Shown here: positions 8,656 through 16,821 of the stretch, piece after piece
Layout: each line of letters opens with the position of its first letter
How positions within the stretch are numbered: the stretch's first letter is position 1
Position numbers and translations under genes: made by a program
NCBI GenBank assembly: GCA_013824485.1
Contig: PNNY01000008.1
Coordinates: 1 to 34,230 of the forward strand
DNA: 34,230 bases
Reading direction: 5' to 3'
From: Sideroxydans sp.
GTDB lineage: Bacteria; Pseudomonadota; Gammaproteobacteria; Burkholderiales; Gallionellaceae
The notes under the pieces: generated by a model
Databases searched by the model: none
The model's input: the letters and a program-made list of their open reading frames with translations, nothing else
Told to the model about the DNA's origin: nothing

Positions 8656-9792
8656 TTAGTGGGAAGGGCTTAGTTCATTCAGGCGTCGTTGCGCTTGGGC
8701 GTGATCGAATCCTGCATTGCTTGCGGGGTCGAGCTGTAATGCCTGTTGGTAATACTGCGCCGCCAATTTACTTTGCCCAAGATGGTCGAGACTCACGGCC
8801 AAGTTGTAAGTGAACTGCGCGTTGGATGGCTCCAACATGCGTGCATAGAAGTAGGCTTGTTGTGCATCAGCCCAACGTGATTGATCCGCATACACATTGC
8901 CTAAGGCGTAGTTCAACGAGGCAGAACGCGGTTGTTCAGTAAGCATCTGCTTGAGTTGGCTTTCGGTGTCGACACCGTTGTTGGCACTGTAGGCTGCCAT
9001 CGCACCGAGTGCGACAGGGTCACGTGGATCGAGCAATAACACTTGGCGGTAATAATGTTGCGCCGCCTGATCTTGTGATTGCTGTTGGGCGATCGCACCT
9101 AAGCCGAGTAATGCGTCGCGGTTGCGCGCGTCTTGTTTCAAGACATCCTTGTAGCCTTGCGAAGCAGTTGCATAGTCACCGCGTTGGTAAGCTTGATATG
9201 CGTCCTGCAACGCTGGTGTGATTGTGTCTGATGCCTGCTGGCGTTCGATTGACATGCCAGCAGGTGCTTTAGGAGCGACAGGCTTGGCGGTGTTCTTGGC
9301 GCGAGGCTTTGCAATCGTGTAATTCGGAGCGGCAGGTTTTTCCACAGTTGGGGCTGTTGCAGCAGGCGTCGGTTCTGCCACGGGTGGTTGTGGTGTGGCA
9401 ACTGCGGGTGGCAGATTTGCCACCAATACTGGAGGAGTTGGCGTTGTGATCGGTGTTGGCGCAGGGGGTGTCGGCGGACGTTCTGCTACACGCTGAACTG
9501 GGGGATTCAGTTCTCTCCAAACGTAATAGCCATAGATGCTGCCAATGACGGAGCAGATGAGGAAAGTCGTAGGTACCAACCCCAACTTCCAGCGAAATTT
9601 AGGCGCTTCTTTTTTCTTCTTGGCTGCGAACAAAGTTTGACCTGCGGCGCGTGAAGCCGTTGTGGCGCTTGAATCAGGGGGCGGTGCGCCACGAGACGTA
9701 GCGGGCGCAACTTCTTCCAATGACATCCCTGATAACCCCGTGCTTTGGGATTTGTCGCCTGATTTCTTCATCGCGTCGAGAAGTAGGCTCAT
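8656..9792 (-). CDS. mshN: MshN-like TPR protein
   Basis: 378-residue bitopic protein. It starts MSLLLDAMKKSG, a start typical of MshN/GspB-like proteins, followed by a low-complexity cytoplasmic part with a KKKK cluster, one membrane helix at about 69-91 (KLGLVPTTFLICSVIGSIYGYYV), and a long Pro/Ala/Thr-rich periplasmic linker (about 95-185). The C-terminal half (about 195-375) is a run of tetratricopeptide repeats (for example AYQRGDYATASQGYKDVL and YADQSRWADAQQAYFYA). In MSHA systems MshN is a periplasmic TPR partner of the secretin complex. The start overlaps the mshL stop by 4 bases (ATGA), implying coupled translation. The TPR assignment is firm; the specific MshN role rests on context. 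Confidence 0.85.
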   Translation of the reverse strand: MSLLLDAMKKSGDKSQSTGLSGMSLEEVAPATSRGAPPPDSSATTASRAAGQTLFAAKKKKEAPKFRWKLGLVPTTFLICSVIGSIYGYYVWRELNPPVQRVAERPPTPPAPTPITTPTPPVLVANLPPAVATPQPPVAEPTPAATAPTVEKPAAPNYTIAKPRAKNTAKPVAPKAPAGMSIERQQASDTITPALQDAYQAYQRGDYATASQGYKDVLKQDARNRDALLGLGAIAQQQSQDQAAQHYYRQVLLLDPRDPVALGAMAAYSANNGVDTESQLKQMLTEQPRSASLNYALGNVYADQSRWADAQQAYFYARMLEPSNAQFTYNLAVSLDHLGQSKLAAQYYQQALQLDPASNAGFDHAQAQRRLNELSPSH

Positions 9793-11549
9793 CGTTTGGC
9801 TTTCTCATCTTCGGGTTTCAAGTAGTTCTCATCCGGAAGTGTATCTTTGTAAGCACTGTAATCGCCATCTAGGCTTGAATCTTTGATGACGACTGGGCGT
9901 AGAAAGATGACTAACTCGGTCTTTTGTTTCGAGTCGTCACGACTCTTAAAAGCGTTACCAGCGAAGGGAATGCTCGACAAGCCAGGTATGCCGTCGGTTT
10001 GATTATTGATCTCGTCTTGCATCAATCCGCCAAGGATGGCGATCTGATTGTTCTCGATCTTGAGTACAGATTCCATCTCGCGTGTGGAGACCTGTGGGAT
10101 CTTATTGGTCACGACGAGGCCGGGGGTCGGGTCGGTCACGGAGGCCAGCAAGCGAGTGATGGTTGGGCGCACATTGAGAAGCACAGTGTCGTTCTCATTG
10201 ATCTGTGGCGTGATACTCATCGAGAAACCAACCGGTACCGTGTTCACTGTCGTGGTGTAAGTGACGATGGGTGTGCAAGGAGCAGGAGAGCAAGGTGTTG
10301 TCGTTGAGTTGACGATGAAGTAGACGTTGTTGTCTACCACGCGCAACATCGCTGTTTGGTTATTCAGCACGCTCAATTTCGGGCTGGAAAGAACCTTCAC
10401 ATCGCCGAAAGTCTCTAGCAAAGAGACGCTACCGCTTAGGCTGCCAAACTTTGATGCGGGATCGGTGTAGTTCAATACCAAGGCGCCCACCGTCGCAGCG
10501 GCGGAGTCGGGGCGCAATGCCGTTCCTGCTTGGCCGATAGAGATGCCTTTAGTTCCAGCAGGGACGAGCTTGGACCAGTTGATGCCTTGTTGGTAGCTGC
10601 TGCTTAGCCTGACTTCTGCGATCGTTGCCTCGATCAATACTTGACGGCGTGCATTGCGCATCACGTGCGTGATGAACTCTTGGATCTTTTCGTGTTGGCG
10701 CCCTGTTGCGCGCACGGTGATGATGCCTGATTCTGGATTGGGAATGACAGATGCCGCTTCTCTGAATGTGTTACGTCTAGTGACGGTCGTACCCTCACCT
10801 TCAATGGTTGCAGCCGCCCCACTACCATCGGTAGCATTTTTTGCAGTTGATTTTTTTGCTTGCGGAGTGGTCGTATTAGTCGAGCTTTGTTCGATCACGG
10901 TCTCACTCGATCCCTCTGGCAAGATCTTGTCGGTCTCGCGCAGGATATCGGTGATGTTCTTCACCAAGGTGTCCCAAAAGTGATTCTTGGAAGTGTTGGT
11001 AATCGCAAGCTTGGAATTATTACCACCTGCGGCCCCCCCAGCTGCGCCGCTACCCACTTGGCTGGTATTGGTGATGCCGCCTTCGGCATCGCGTGACATG
11101 TTCACATAATCAATCTTGTAACTCTTGAGATAAGGACTGTCAGGCATCACGACCAAGTTGTTATCGTTGAGCTCGTAACGCATCTCTACCTGCTTGGATA
11201 TGCGGTCCAGTATCTGAGGGAGGGTCTGATTGATCGCGTTGATGGTGACTTCGCCCTCAAGCCCAGGGTGTATGTCTATGTTGAGTTTCGCATCGCGCGC
11301 TAAGGCGAAAAGGATGTCTCTTGCAGGCAGATTGCTGACGACCACACTATAAGTCTCTACCTTCTTTGCAATGGTAGGAGGGGGCAGAACGACTGCATTC
11401 TTGCTGGTCTGAGGTATGACGCCGCTGCTTTGTTTTGCTGCCTCAGGCGTTTGTTGGATGTGTTTGTCGGAGGGCTTGATCGCTTTTGTGCCGCAAGCAG
11501 CAAGCATGGCGCAAGCGCAACCTAGTGTTACTGCGTGGTTTAACTTCAT
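9789..11549 (-). CDS. mshL: MshL, secretin lipoprotein of the MSHA-like system
   Basis: 586-residue outer-membrane secretin (GspD/PilQ superfamily, MshL type) that forms the exit pore. It has a lipoprotein signal with lipobox LAAC, Cys19 being the modified residue, so it probably needs no separate pilotin. A secretin/TonB short N-terminal (STN) domain lies at about 68-137, then a Gly/Asn/Ser-rich low-complexity linker (about 160-265), an N-domain (SGIITVRATGRQHEKIQEF, then RRQVLIEATIAEV), and the beta-barrel secretin domain to about 560, ending with TELVIFLRPVVI. A disulfide-capable pair (PCSPAPC) sits in the barrel gate region. The ribosome-binding site reads aaaggggaaaacgg before ATG. A 113-base AT-rich gap separates it from mshM, so it may have its own promoter. 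Confidence 0.92.
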   Translation of the reverse strand: MKLNHAVTLGCACAMLAACGTKAIKPSDKHIQQTPEAAKQSSGVIPQTSKNAVVLPPPTIAKKVETYSVVVSNLPARDILFALARDAKLNIDIHPGLEGEVTINAINQTLPQILDRISKQVEMRYELNDNNLVVMPDSPYLKSYKIDYVNMSRDAEGGITNTSQVGSGAAGGAAGGNNSKLAITNTSKNHFWDTLVKNITDILRETDKILPEGSSETVIEQSSTNTTTPQAKKSTAKNATDGSGAAATIEGEGTTVTRRNTFREAASVIPNPESGIITVRATGRQHEKIQEFITHVMRNARRQVLIEATIAEVRLSSSYQQGINWSKLVPAGTKGISIGQAGTALRPDSAAATVGALVLNYTDPASKFGSLSGSVSLLETFGDVKVLSSPKLSVLNNQTAMLRVVDNNVYFIVNSTTTPCSPAPCTPIVTYTTTVNTVPVGFSMSITPQINENDTVLLNVRPTITRLLASVTDPTPGLVVTNKIPQVSTREMESVLKIENNQIAILGGLMQDEINNQTDGIPGLSSIPFAGNAFKSRDDSKQKTELVIFLRPVVIKDSSLDGDYSAYKDTLPDENYLKPEDEKAKR

Positions 11550-11662
11550 TCCGTTTTCCCCTTTATAGCCTTTGGTCTTAACAGCTTTGAGCGCAAGGTA
11601 ACATTAAATAGTCGACTGAAGCAACATGCTATTTGGTCTATATATTTTATTGTTTCATCAAG
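11550..11662 (-). promoter_or_regulatory. AT-rich mshM-mshL gap, possible internal promoter
   Basis: The only sizeable gap inside the pilus block. On the - strand it reads through TTGCTT (possible -35) and AT-rich sequence ending in TTACCT, a poor -10 at 17-base spacing. It holds two direct copies of TTTGGTCT (+ strand, 11571-11578 and 11632-11639) and an AAATAG/CTATTT inverted repeat (11606-11611, 11629-11634). No terminator-like hairpin is seen. Confidence 0.4.
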
Positions 11663-13195
11663 TTAGGGCATTTCTTGCGAGCTATCTAGCAAGTGCAAAG
11701 TGGGGGCAAAAGCTTCTTGGTATCGTTGCGGCAATGCGGCGATGCCGTTTCGAGCCGCATCACTGTTCGGGTAGACGCCATAGATAGCGCGATATGCATG
11801 GCGGCCACTGAGCTTGATGGGTAAGACGTATATTTCGTTCAACACGCCTAATTTATCGGCTCTTTTAAGGAATCCCTCCATGCGTTCTGGTTGCGCGTTC
11901 TCGGTGTAGAACAGTTGGATGCTGACGCTTCCTTTTGCGGTCGAACTCAACATGGCATGTGTCGCATCCAATCGTTGTTGTAACAGGCTACTTGGCGCGA
12001 TAGCTGGTCGGGCAGGAGCAGCGATTATTTTTTCGGGCGCAGGTTTGCTGTTCTGCGCAGCATTGATGGTTTGAGTGGTAGGTGTCGTGGCAACTGAACT
12101 TGCTGCCGAAGTGACTGGCGATGTAGAGGCCATGGTTGCCGAAAGTGGCTCCGTGATCGCGGGGGCAGAAGCGGGAGTGGTCGCTAGTGGAGTGGGTTCT
12201 ATATGTGAGCTAGGTACAGAAGCCGCCACTGATGATGTTGCAAGGGTAGTGAGTGAGGCTGTTTGAGGGATTGAAGGAGAGTCTTGATGCTCACGCCCCA
12301 TGAACCATCCAGCGCCTGCAAGGATGGCGGCGAACAGTGTGATTCCGCCGACCATGCCTAGATTGCGTCGGTTGGCCCATTTGTGCATGGGCGTCATCTC
12401 GCTATCGCGGATGGCCGCTTGGACGTGATGTTCGGTAATCGTGTGAGTATTCTCGACAAAGGCGGCCAGCAAGGCTTTGTCTGCCAAGATATTCACGCGT
12501 CGCATGAGGCCGTGAGAAGCTTTGCCGATAAGCTTCTCTGCTGAAGCGGAGAAGTTGTCTGGACCTTTGTAACCTGCCGCACGCATGCGGAACATGAGGT
12601 AGGTGTGAATGACTTTTTGCGAGATGGGCAGGATGGTGAAGTGATGGACGATACGATCCTTCAGTTGACGCATGTTGCTTTGCGACAATTTCTCATCCAA
12701 CTCCGGCTGTCCAAACAGCACTATTTGTAATAGCTTGTGTTTGCCTACCTGCAGGTTGTAGAGCAGGCGAAGTTCTTCCAACGTATCTAGCGGCATGGCG
12801 TGCGCTTCATCCACTAGTACGACACAACGCTCACCTTTTGCATATTTTGCTTCGAGGTCATTCTGCAAATTTTGCAGGATGACGCTGACGCGCTGACCTT
12901 CTAGGTCGAGACCGAGGCGGTCTGCGATGGCGTAGAGCAGTTCGTCACGCGACAAGCTGGGGTTGGCTAGATAGATGGCTTTGATGTTAGTAGGGAGTTT
13001 TTCCAGCAACATGCGGCAAAGCATGGTCTTGCCGCTACCGACCTCGCCGCTGATCTTGACGATGCCTTCGCCGTCCGTGATCGCGTAGACCAATGCATCC
13101 AAGATTTCGCCACGATTCGCTCCCGAAAAGAAGAAATCAGTGACGGGTGTGATTTTGAAAGGCGGCTCGTTAAGCCCGAAATGCTCTAGGTACAT
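11663..13195 (-). CDS. mshM: MshM, ExeA-type AAA+ ATPase with SPOR-like C-terminus
   Basis: 510-residue inner-membrane ATPase of the ExeA/GspA/MshM family. The start is set at ATG 13195 (MYLEHFGLNEPPF, the classic ExeA start) with aagggg just upstream; a longer reading from 13267 would overlap the regulator gene by 62 bases and lacks similarity. Walker A GEVGSGKT is at 50-57, Walker B VVLVDEAHAM at 125-134, a sensor-type FGQPEL at 161-166, and a membrane helix at about 280-299. A Pro/Ala/Thr/Ser-rich periplasmic linker (about 305-420) follows. The last ~80 residues (SIQLFYTENA ... YRAIYGVYPNSDAARNGI) look like a SPOR peptidoglycan-binding domain. ExeA-type proteins help place the secretin through the cell wall, which fits the gene's position directly before mshL. 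Confidence 0.87.
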   Translation of the reverse strand: MYLEHFGLNEPPFKITPVTDFFFSGANRGEILDALVYAITDGEGIVKISGEVGSGKTMLCRMLLEKLPTNIKAIYLANPSLSRDELLYAIADRLGLDLEGQRVSVILQNLQNDLEAKYAKGERCVVLVDEAHAMPLDTLEELRLLYNLQVGKHKLLQIVLFGQPELDEKLSQSNMRQLKDRIVHHFTILPISQKVIHTYLMFRMRAAGYKGPDNFSASAEKLIGKASHGLMRRVNILADKALLAAFVENTHTITEHHVQAAIRDSEMTPMHKWANRRNLGMVGGITLFAAILAGAGWFMGREHQDSPSIPQTASLTTLATSSVAASVPSSHIEPTPLATTPASAPAITEPLSATMASTSPVTSAASSVATTPTTQTINAAQNSKPAPEKIIAAPARPAIAPSSLLQQRLDATHAMLSSTAKGSVSIQLFYTENAQPERMEGFLKRADKLGVLNEIYVLPIKLSGRHAYRAIYGVYPNSDAARNGIAALPQRYQEAFAPTLHLLDSSQEMP

Positions 13196-13205
13196 CCCAT
13201 TCCCC

Positions 13206-14624
13206 TTATTGGTTCGCCCTGTGTTTTTGTAACGCTTCCATGCGGCTGTACAGCGTGGTGCGTGCAATCCCTAGCAGTTTAGCGGCTTCGCTGACGTTTC
13301 CTTGAGCTAATTCCATGGCGGTATCGATGTATTTTTGGGTATAGCCCATCAACATATCGTCCAGATTGAAACCGCCTTGTTGCAAGATACGCTTGAGATC
13401 GCTAGGCGAATCGTTAGAAGTAGTACTTGCTTCGGCGAATTGTTGCTCGAACTCGGCTTCTAGTTGTGATGGGCTGACTTTCGCGCCAGCATACTTAGTG
13501 ACCAAGCGGATCACGATGTTGCGTAGCTCACGTGTGTTGCCAGGGAAGGTGTAACTGCTCCAAGCAGAGTGCGCCGCATCATCTAATGCGAATGGCTTGC
13601 GTTGCATCTGCTTCGAATAGAAATCACGGAAGTGTTCTAGCAGCAACACCTTGTCATTTCCCATCGTGTTTAGCGGAGGCACATTGATGGTGAACACGCT
13701 CATGCGGTGGAATAGGTCGGCGCGGAAGTTGCCGCTACGCACAGCCTGTGCCAAAACCAAATTGGTGGCCGCTATGATGCGGGCATTGCTCTTGCGGGTG
13801 GCCGTCTCGCCTACACGCTGGTATTCACCGTTCTCAAGTACGCGCAGTAACTTGGCTTGCAGTTCCTGAGGTAGCTCGCCGATCTCGTCTAAGAACAAGG
13901 TGCCGTTCTCCGCTTTCTCGAAGAAGCCGATCTGTGCAGTGGTTGCACCTGTGAATGCGCCTTTGGCATGGCCGAAGAGAGTGGACTCCAACAAGTTGGG
14001 GGCGATGGCCGCACAGTTAATGGCGATGAAGGGGGCATTCGGATTGCGGCTTAGGTTTTGAAGGGCTAGTGCGACCAACTCTTTACCGCTCCCCGATTCG
14101 CCTTGGATGAGGACAGGGTAGGGCGTGCTCGCGTAGAGCTTGATTTGCTCACGCAGTGTCTGGATGACCGGACTCTCACCGACGATGCCCAGTTGCGATT
14201 GGCTCAGGGCGGCAGAGCGTTTTTCGCTCTCTTGTGCAGCCAGTGCAGCGTGCAATTGAGCGCGGATGTCATCTGGCTTGCAGGGTTTGGCGACGAATTC
14301 GAACGCGCCCAAGGTGCGCGCATGACGTGCATTACTCTCTTCGCTTTGGCCAGACAGCGTGATGATCTTGATCTGGGGAGAATGCGCCAACAGTTCAGTG
14401 ATCAGTCGGAAGCCTTCCTGTGGGCGATGTGGGGTCGGCGGAAGCCCAAGATCGACCAAAGCCAGTTGCGGAGGGGCGGGCAAGTCGCGTACGAGGCGGA
14501 TGGCCTGTTCGCGGTCTTCGGCCAGTACGATGTCGAAATCGTCCGACAACACCAGATTCAAAGAATCACGTATGAGCGGGTCGTCATCTACGAGCAACAG
14601 GGTTGGCAGTACGTCTTTATTCAA
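13206..14624 (-). CDS. PrsR-like sigma-54-dependent response regulator
   Basis: NtrC-type response regulator. Counting from a TTG at 14687, the receiver has acidic residues DDD (34-36), phosphoacceptor Asp79 (LALVDLGLPP) and Lys134. The AAA+ core has Walker A GESGSGKE (196-203), an intact GAFTGA sigma-54 contact loop (243-248) and Walker B TLFLDEIGE (263-271). A Fis-type helix-turn-helix lies at about 464-485. No ATG occurs before the receiver. I favour TTG at 14624 (MNKDVLPTLLLVDDD) because it leaves a normal 12-residue lead-in; TTG at 14687 is the alternative, and neither has a clear ribosome-binding site. The receiver and linker resemble PrsR, the regulator of PEP-CTERM/exopolysaccharide clusters. 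No histidine kinase is present. It heads the pilus block and probably controls it or surface polysaccharide genes elsewhere (inference). Confidence 0.87.
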   Translation of the reverse strand: MNKDVLPTLLLVDDDPLIRDSLNLVLSDDFDIVLAEDREQAIRLVRDLPAPPQLALVDLGLPPTPHRPQEGFRLITELLAHSPQIKIITLSGQSEESNARHARTLGAFEFVAKPCKPDDIRAQLHAALAAQESEKRSAALSQSQLGIVGESPVIQTLREQIKLYASTPYPVLIQGESGSGKELVALALQNLSRNPNAPFIAINCAAIAPNLLESTLFGHAKGAFTGATTAQIGFFEKAENGTLFLDEIGELPQELQAKLLRVLENGEYQRVGETATRKSNARIIAATNLVLAQAVRSGNFRADLFHRMSVFTINVPPLNTMGNDKVLLLEHFRDFYSKQMQRKPFALDDAAHSAWSSYTFPGNTRELRNIVIRLVTKYAGAKVSPSQLEAEFEQQFAEASTTSNDSPSDLKRILQQGGFNLDDMLMGYTQKYIDTAMELAQGNVSEAAKLLGIARTTLYSRMEALQKHRANQ

Positions 14625-14722
14625 AATATTGGGGTGACTGTAAAATAAGTACGGGCGGAGGATAGCTACTAATGGCGACAAGCTCAAGGGTGATGGAGCG
14701 GAGAATCTAGTGCGGGGGTGAT

Positions 14723-14751
14723 GTTAGAATGCGCGCCTTGAAATCTGGCAA
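14723..14751. promoter_or_regulatory. Possible overlapping divergent promoters, regulator and mlaF
   Basis: On the + strand TAGAAT (14725-14730) followed by GCGCGCC is a -10 candidate for mlaF, without a good -35. On the - strand TTGCCA (14751-14746) and TCTAAC (14728-14723) at 17-base spacing could drive the regulator. The two -10 elements overlap, so the promoters might compete. Confidence 0.4.
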
Positions 14752-14766
14752 AAGCAAAAGGTCACT

Positions 14767-15567
14767 GTGTCAGCACTGGTAGAAATCAACGACGTCAACT
14801 TCTCATACGATCAGCGCGCCATTCTGAAGGGCATCAACATGTCCTTTGGTAAGGGCAAGGTGATTGCCGTGATGGGCGGTAGCGGCTGCGGTAAGACCAC
14901 GCTGTTCCGCTTGATCGGTGGGGCACTCAAGCCTACGCGTGGAGAAGTCAAGATCGACGGACAGGTCATTCACGAACTAGATGAGCGCGGATTGTACGAG
15001 ATGCGCCGCAAGATGGGCGTGTTGTTCCAGTTCGGCGCGTTGTTCACAGATATGTCGGTGTTCGACAACGTGGCGTTCCAGATGCGTGAACATACCGATC
15101 TGCCAGAAGACATCATCCACGATTTGGTGATGCTGAAGCTACATGCGGTTGGTCTACGTGGCACGCATGATCTGATGCCTGCGGAATTGTCGGGTGGCAT
15201 GGCGCGTCGTGTGGCGCTAGCTCGAACGGTTGCACTCGATCCAATGCTGATTCTTTATGACGAGCCGTTTGCCGGACTCGATCCGATCTCGTTGAGTGTG
15301 GTCGGTCAATTGATTCGCCGATTGAACGATGCCTTGGGAGCTACCTCGGTGGTGGTGACGCATGACGTACAGGAATCTTTGAAGATCGTGGATTACGTCT
15401 ACTTCATCGCGGACGGCGTCATCGTGGCAGAAGGCACGCCGGATGAGATTCGCGCCTCAGACAAGCCTTTCGTGCATCAATTCGTGCATGGCGAAATGGA
15501 TGGGCCTATCCCGTTCCACTACCCTGGTGCGACCAGCTATGCGCAAGACCTGAAAGTGAGCGCCTGA
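14767..15567 (+). CDS. mlaF: MlaF, ATPase of the Mla phospholipid transporter
   Basis: ABC ATPase subunit of the MlaFEDB inner-membrane complex that moves phospholipids between the outer and inner membranes and keeps outer-membrane lipid asymmetry. 266 residues, with Walker A GGSGCGKT (37-44), signature LSGGMARRVALAR, Walker B LILYDEPFAGLDP and the switch region VVTHD. The C-terminal tail runs past the nucleotide-binding domain, as usual in MlaF. The start is GTG at 14767 with an aaaagg ribosome-binding site 5 bases upstream. It is the first gene of mlaFEDCB and shares one base with mlaE. The ~79-base gap upstream separates it from the divergent response regulator and carries a -10-like element. 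Confidence 0.95.
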   Translation: MSALVEINDVNFSYDQRAILKGINMSFGKGKVIAVMGGSGCGKTTLFRLIGGALKPTRGEVKIDGQVIHELDERGLYEMRRKMGVLFQFGALFTDMSVFDNVAFQMREHTDLPEDIIHDLVMLKLHAVGLRGTHDLMPAELSGGMARRVALARTVALDPMLILYDEPFAGLDPISLSVVGQLIRRLNDALGATSVVVTHDVQESLKIVDYVYFIADGVIVAEGTPDEIRASDKPFVHQFVHGEMDGPIPFHYPGATSYAQDLKVSA

Positions 15568-16355
15568 TGCCTTTGGTCAAGAGTGTTCGAGCGGTAGGAC
15601 ATCGGACGGTGGATATCGTCTGGCGTGTCGGCGTGGCCTCGCGTTTCTTGTTTCAGACCTTGTTGCAATCTGGCATGAGCTTCCGCCGCTTCAATCTGGT
15701 CGTGAAAGAGTTGTTCGCTAGTGGAGTCATGTCACTGGTCATCATAGGCGTGGCTGGCATGTTCGTCGGCATGGTGTTGGGTTTACAGGGCTTTGAGACG
15801 TTGAAGCGCTACGGTTCGGAGTCGGCTCTAGGTTCGTTGGTTGCGTTGAGCCTGGTGCGTGAATTAGGGCCGGTATTGGCGGCACTACTGTTTGCCAGTC
15901 GCGCGGGTTCAGCAATGACGGCTGAGATCGGATTGATGAAAGCGACAGAGCAGATCGCCGCGATGGAGATGATGGCGGTGAGTCCCATTGCCCGTGTTGT
16001 CGCGCCACGTTTCTGGGCGGGCGTCATCTCTATGCCATTGCTGGCCGCCATCTTCTCGGCGATGGGGGTGTTCGGTGGCTACGTGGTCGGTGTGGTGCTG
16101 ATCGGTGTGGATGAAGGTTCTTTCTGGTCGCAGATGCAGGCGACAGTGGATTTTCAGGCGGACATCATGAATGGCGTCATCAAGAGTTTCGTATTCGGTT
16201 TTGCGGTCACAGTGATCGCCTTGTTTGAAGGTTTCGATGCGCCACCGACGGCAGAAGGCGTATCAGGCGCGACGACGCGCACGGTCGTGCAATCATCGCT
16301 GGCGATATTGATGCTAGATGTCATATTGACCGCGTTCATGTTTCGAGGAGCATAA
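15567..16355 (+). CDS. mlaE: MlaE, permease of the Mla phospholipid transporter
   Basis: 262-residue inner-membrane permease of the MlaE/YrbE family, which forms a dimer with MlaF ATPases below it and the MlaD hexamer above it. About five to six hydrophobic helices are visible. Family-conserved segments include RELGPVLAALLFASRAGSAMTAEI, shown here by RELGPV (residues ~98-103) and AGSAMTAEIG, the coupling-helix region. Length is typical. The ATG overlaps the mlaF stop (TGATG), and the gene is followed 2 bases later by mlaD, so stoichiometric coupled expression is likely. Confidence 0.95.
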   Translation: MPLVKSVRAVGHRTVDIVWRVGVASRFLFQTLLQSGMSFRRFNLVVKELFASGVMSLVIIGVAGMFVGMVLGLQGFETLKRYGSESALGSLVALSLVRELGPVLAALLFASRAGSAMTAEIGLMKATEQIAAMEMMAVSPIARVVAPRFWAGVISMPLLAAIFSAMGVFGGYVVGVVLIGVDEGSFWSQMQATVDFQADIMNGVIKSFVFGFAVTVIALFEGFDAPPTAEGVSGATTRTVVQSSLAILMLDVILTAFMFRGA

Positions 16356-16357
16356 AG

Positions 16358-16819
16358 ATGGAACGTTCAAAATTAGATCTGTGGGTTGGTGCTTTCGTGG
16401 TGGCGGGTATCGCTGCGCTCGTGGTGTTGGCACTGAAAGTGGGGAACCTAAGTACCTACAACGTATCCGAGACCTACCAATTGCAAGCCTATTTCAACAA
16501 TGTTGGTGGTTTGAAGGCGACAGCTTCGGTGCGTAGTGCGGGTGTGTTGGTCGGACGCGTCACCAGTATCACCTTGGATACTGAGCGGTATGAGGCGAAG
16601 GTGACGATGAGTATCGACAAGCGTTACCAGTTTCCTAAGGATACGTTCGCCAATATCCTGACATCGGGTTTGCTGGGTGAGCAATACATCGGTCTATTGC
16701 CCGGTGGCGAGGATGAGATGCTGGCGGATGGTGGCGAGTTCAAGAAGACACAATCCGCCATCGTGGTGGAAGAATTGATCGGTAAGTTCATGTTCAATAA
16801 ATCGGAGAGTTCGAATTGA
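16358..16819 (+). CDS. mlaD: MlaD, MCE-domain periplasmic lipid-tunnel subunit
   Basis: 153-residue protein with an N-terminal signal anchor (DLWVGAFVVAGIAALVVLALKVGNL, about residues 6-30) and a single MCE domain (about 38-120) containing FNNVGGLKATASVRSAGV, the family core VGGL..... V...GV.VG. MlaD hexamers form a hydrophobic periplasmic pore for phospholipids. The segment GLLGEQYIGLLPGGE (about 106-120) matches the pore-loop end of the domain. The C-terminus is short (FMFNKSESSN), as in other betaproteobacterial MlaD proteins. The stop lies 2 bases before the ATG chosen for mlaC. Confidence 0.94.
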   Translation: MERSKLDLWVGAFVVAGIAALVVLALKVGNLSTYNVSETYQLQAYFNNVGGLKATASVRSAGVLVGRVTSITLDTERYEAKVTMSIDKRYQFPKDTFANILTSGLLGEQYIGLLPGGEDEMLADGGEFKKTQSAIVVEELIGKFMFNKSESSN

Positions 16820-16821
16820 TT

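Noticed and set aside
13196-13267. Longer MshM start 24 codons upstream
   Set aside because: It would overlap the regulator gene, reads Arg/Lys-rich nonsense, and the conserved ExeA-type start MYLEHFGL with a good ribosome-binding site is at 13195.
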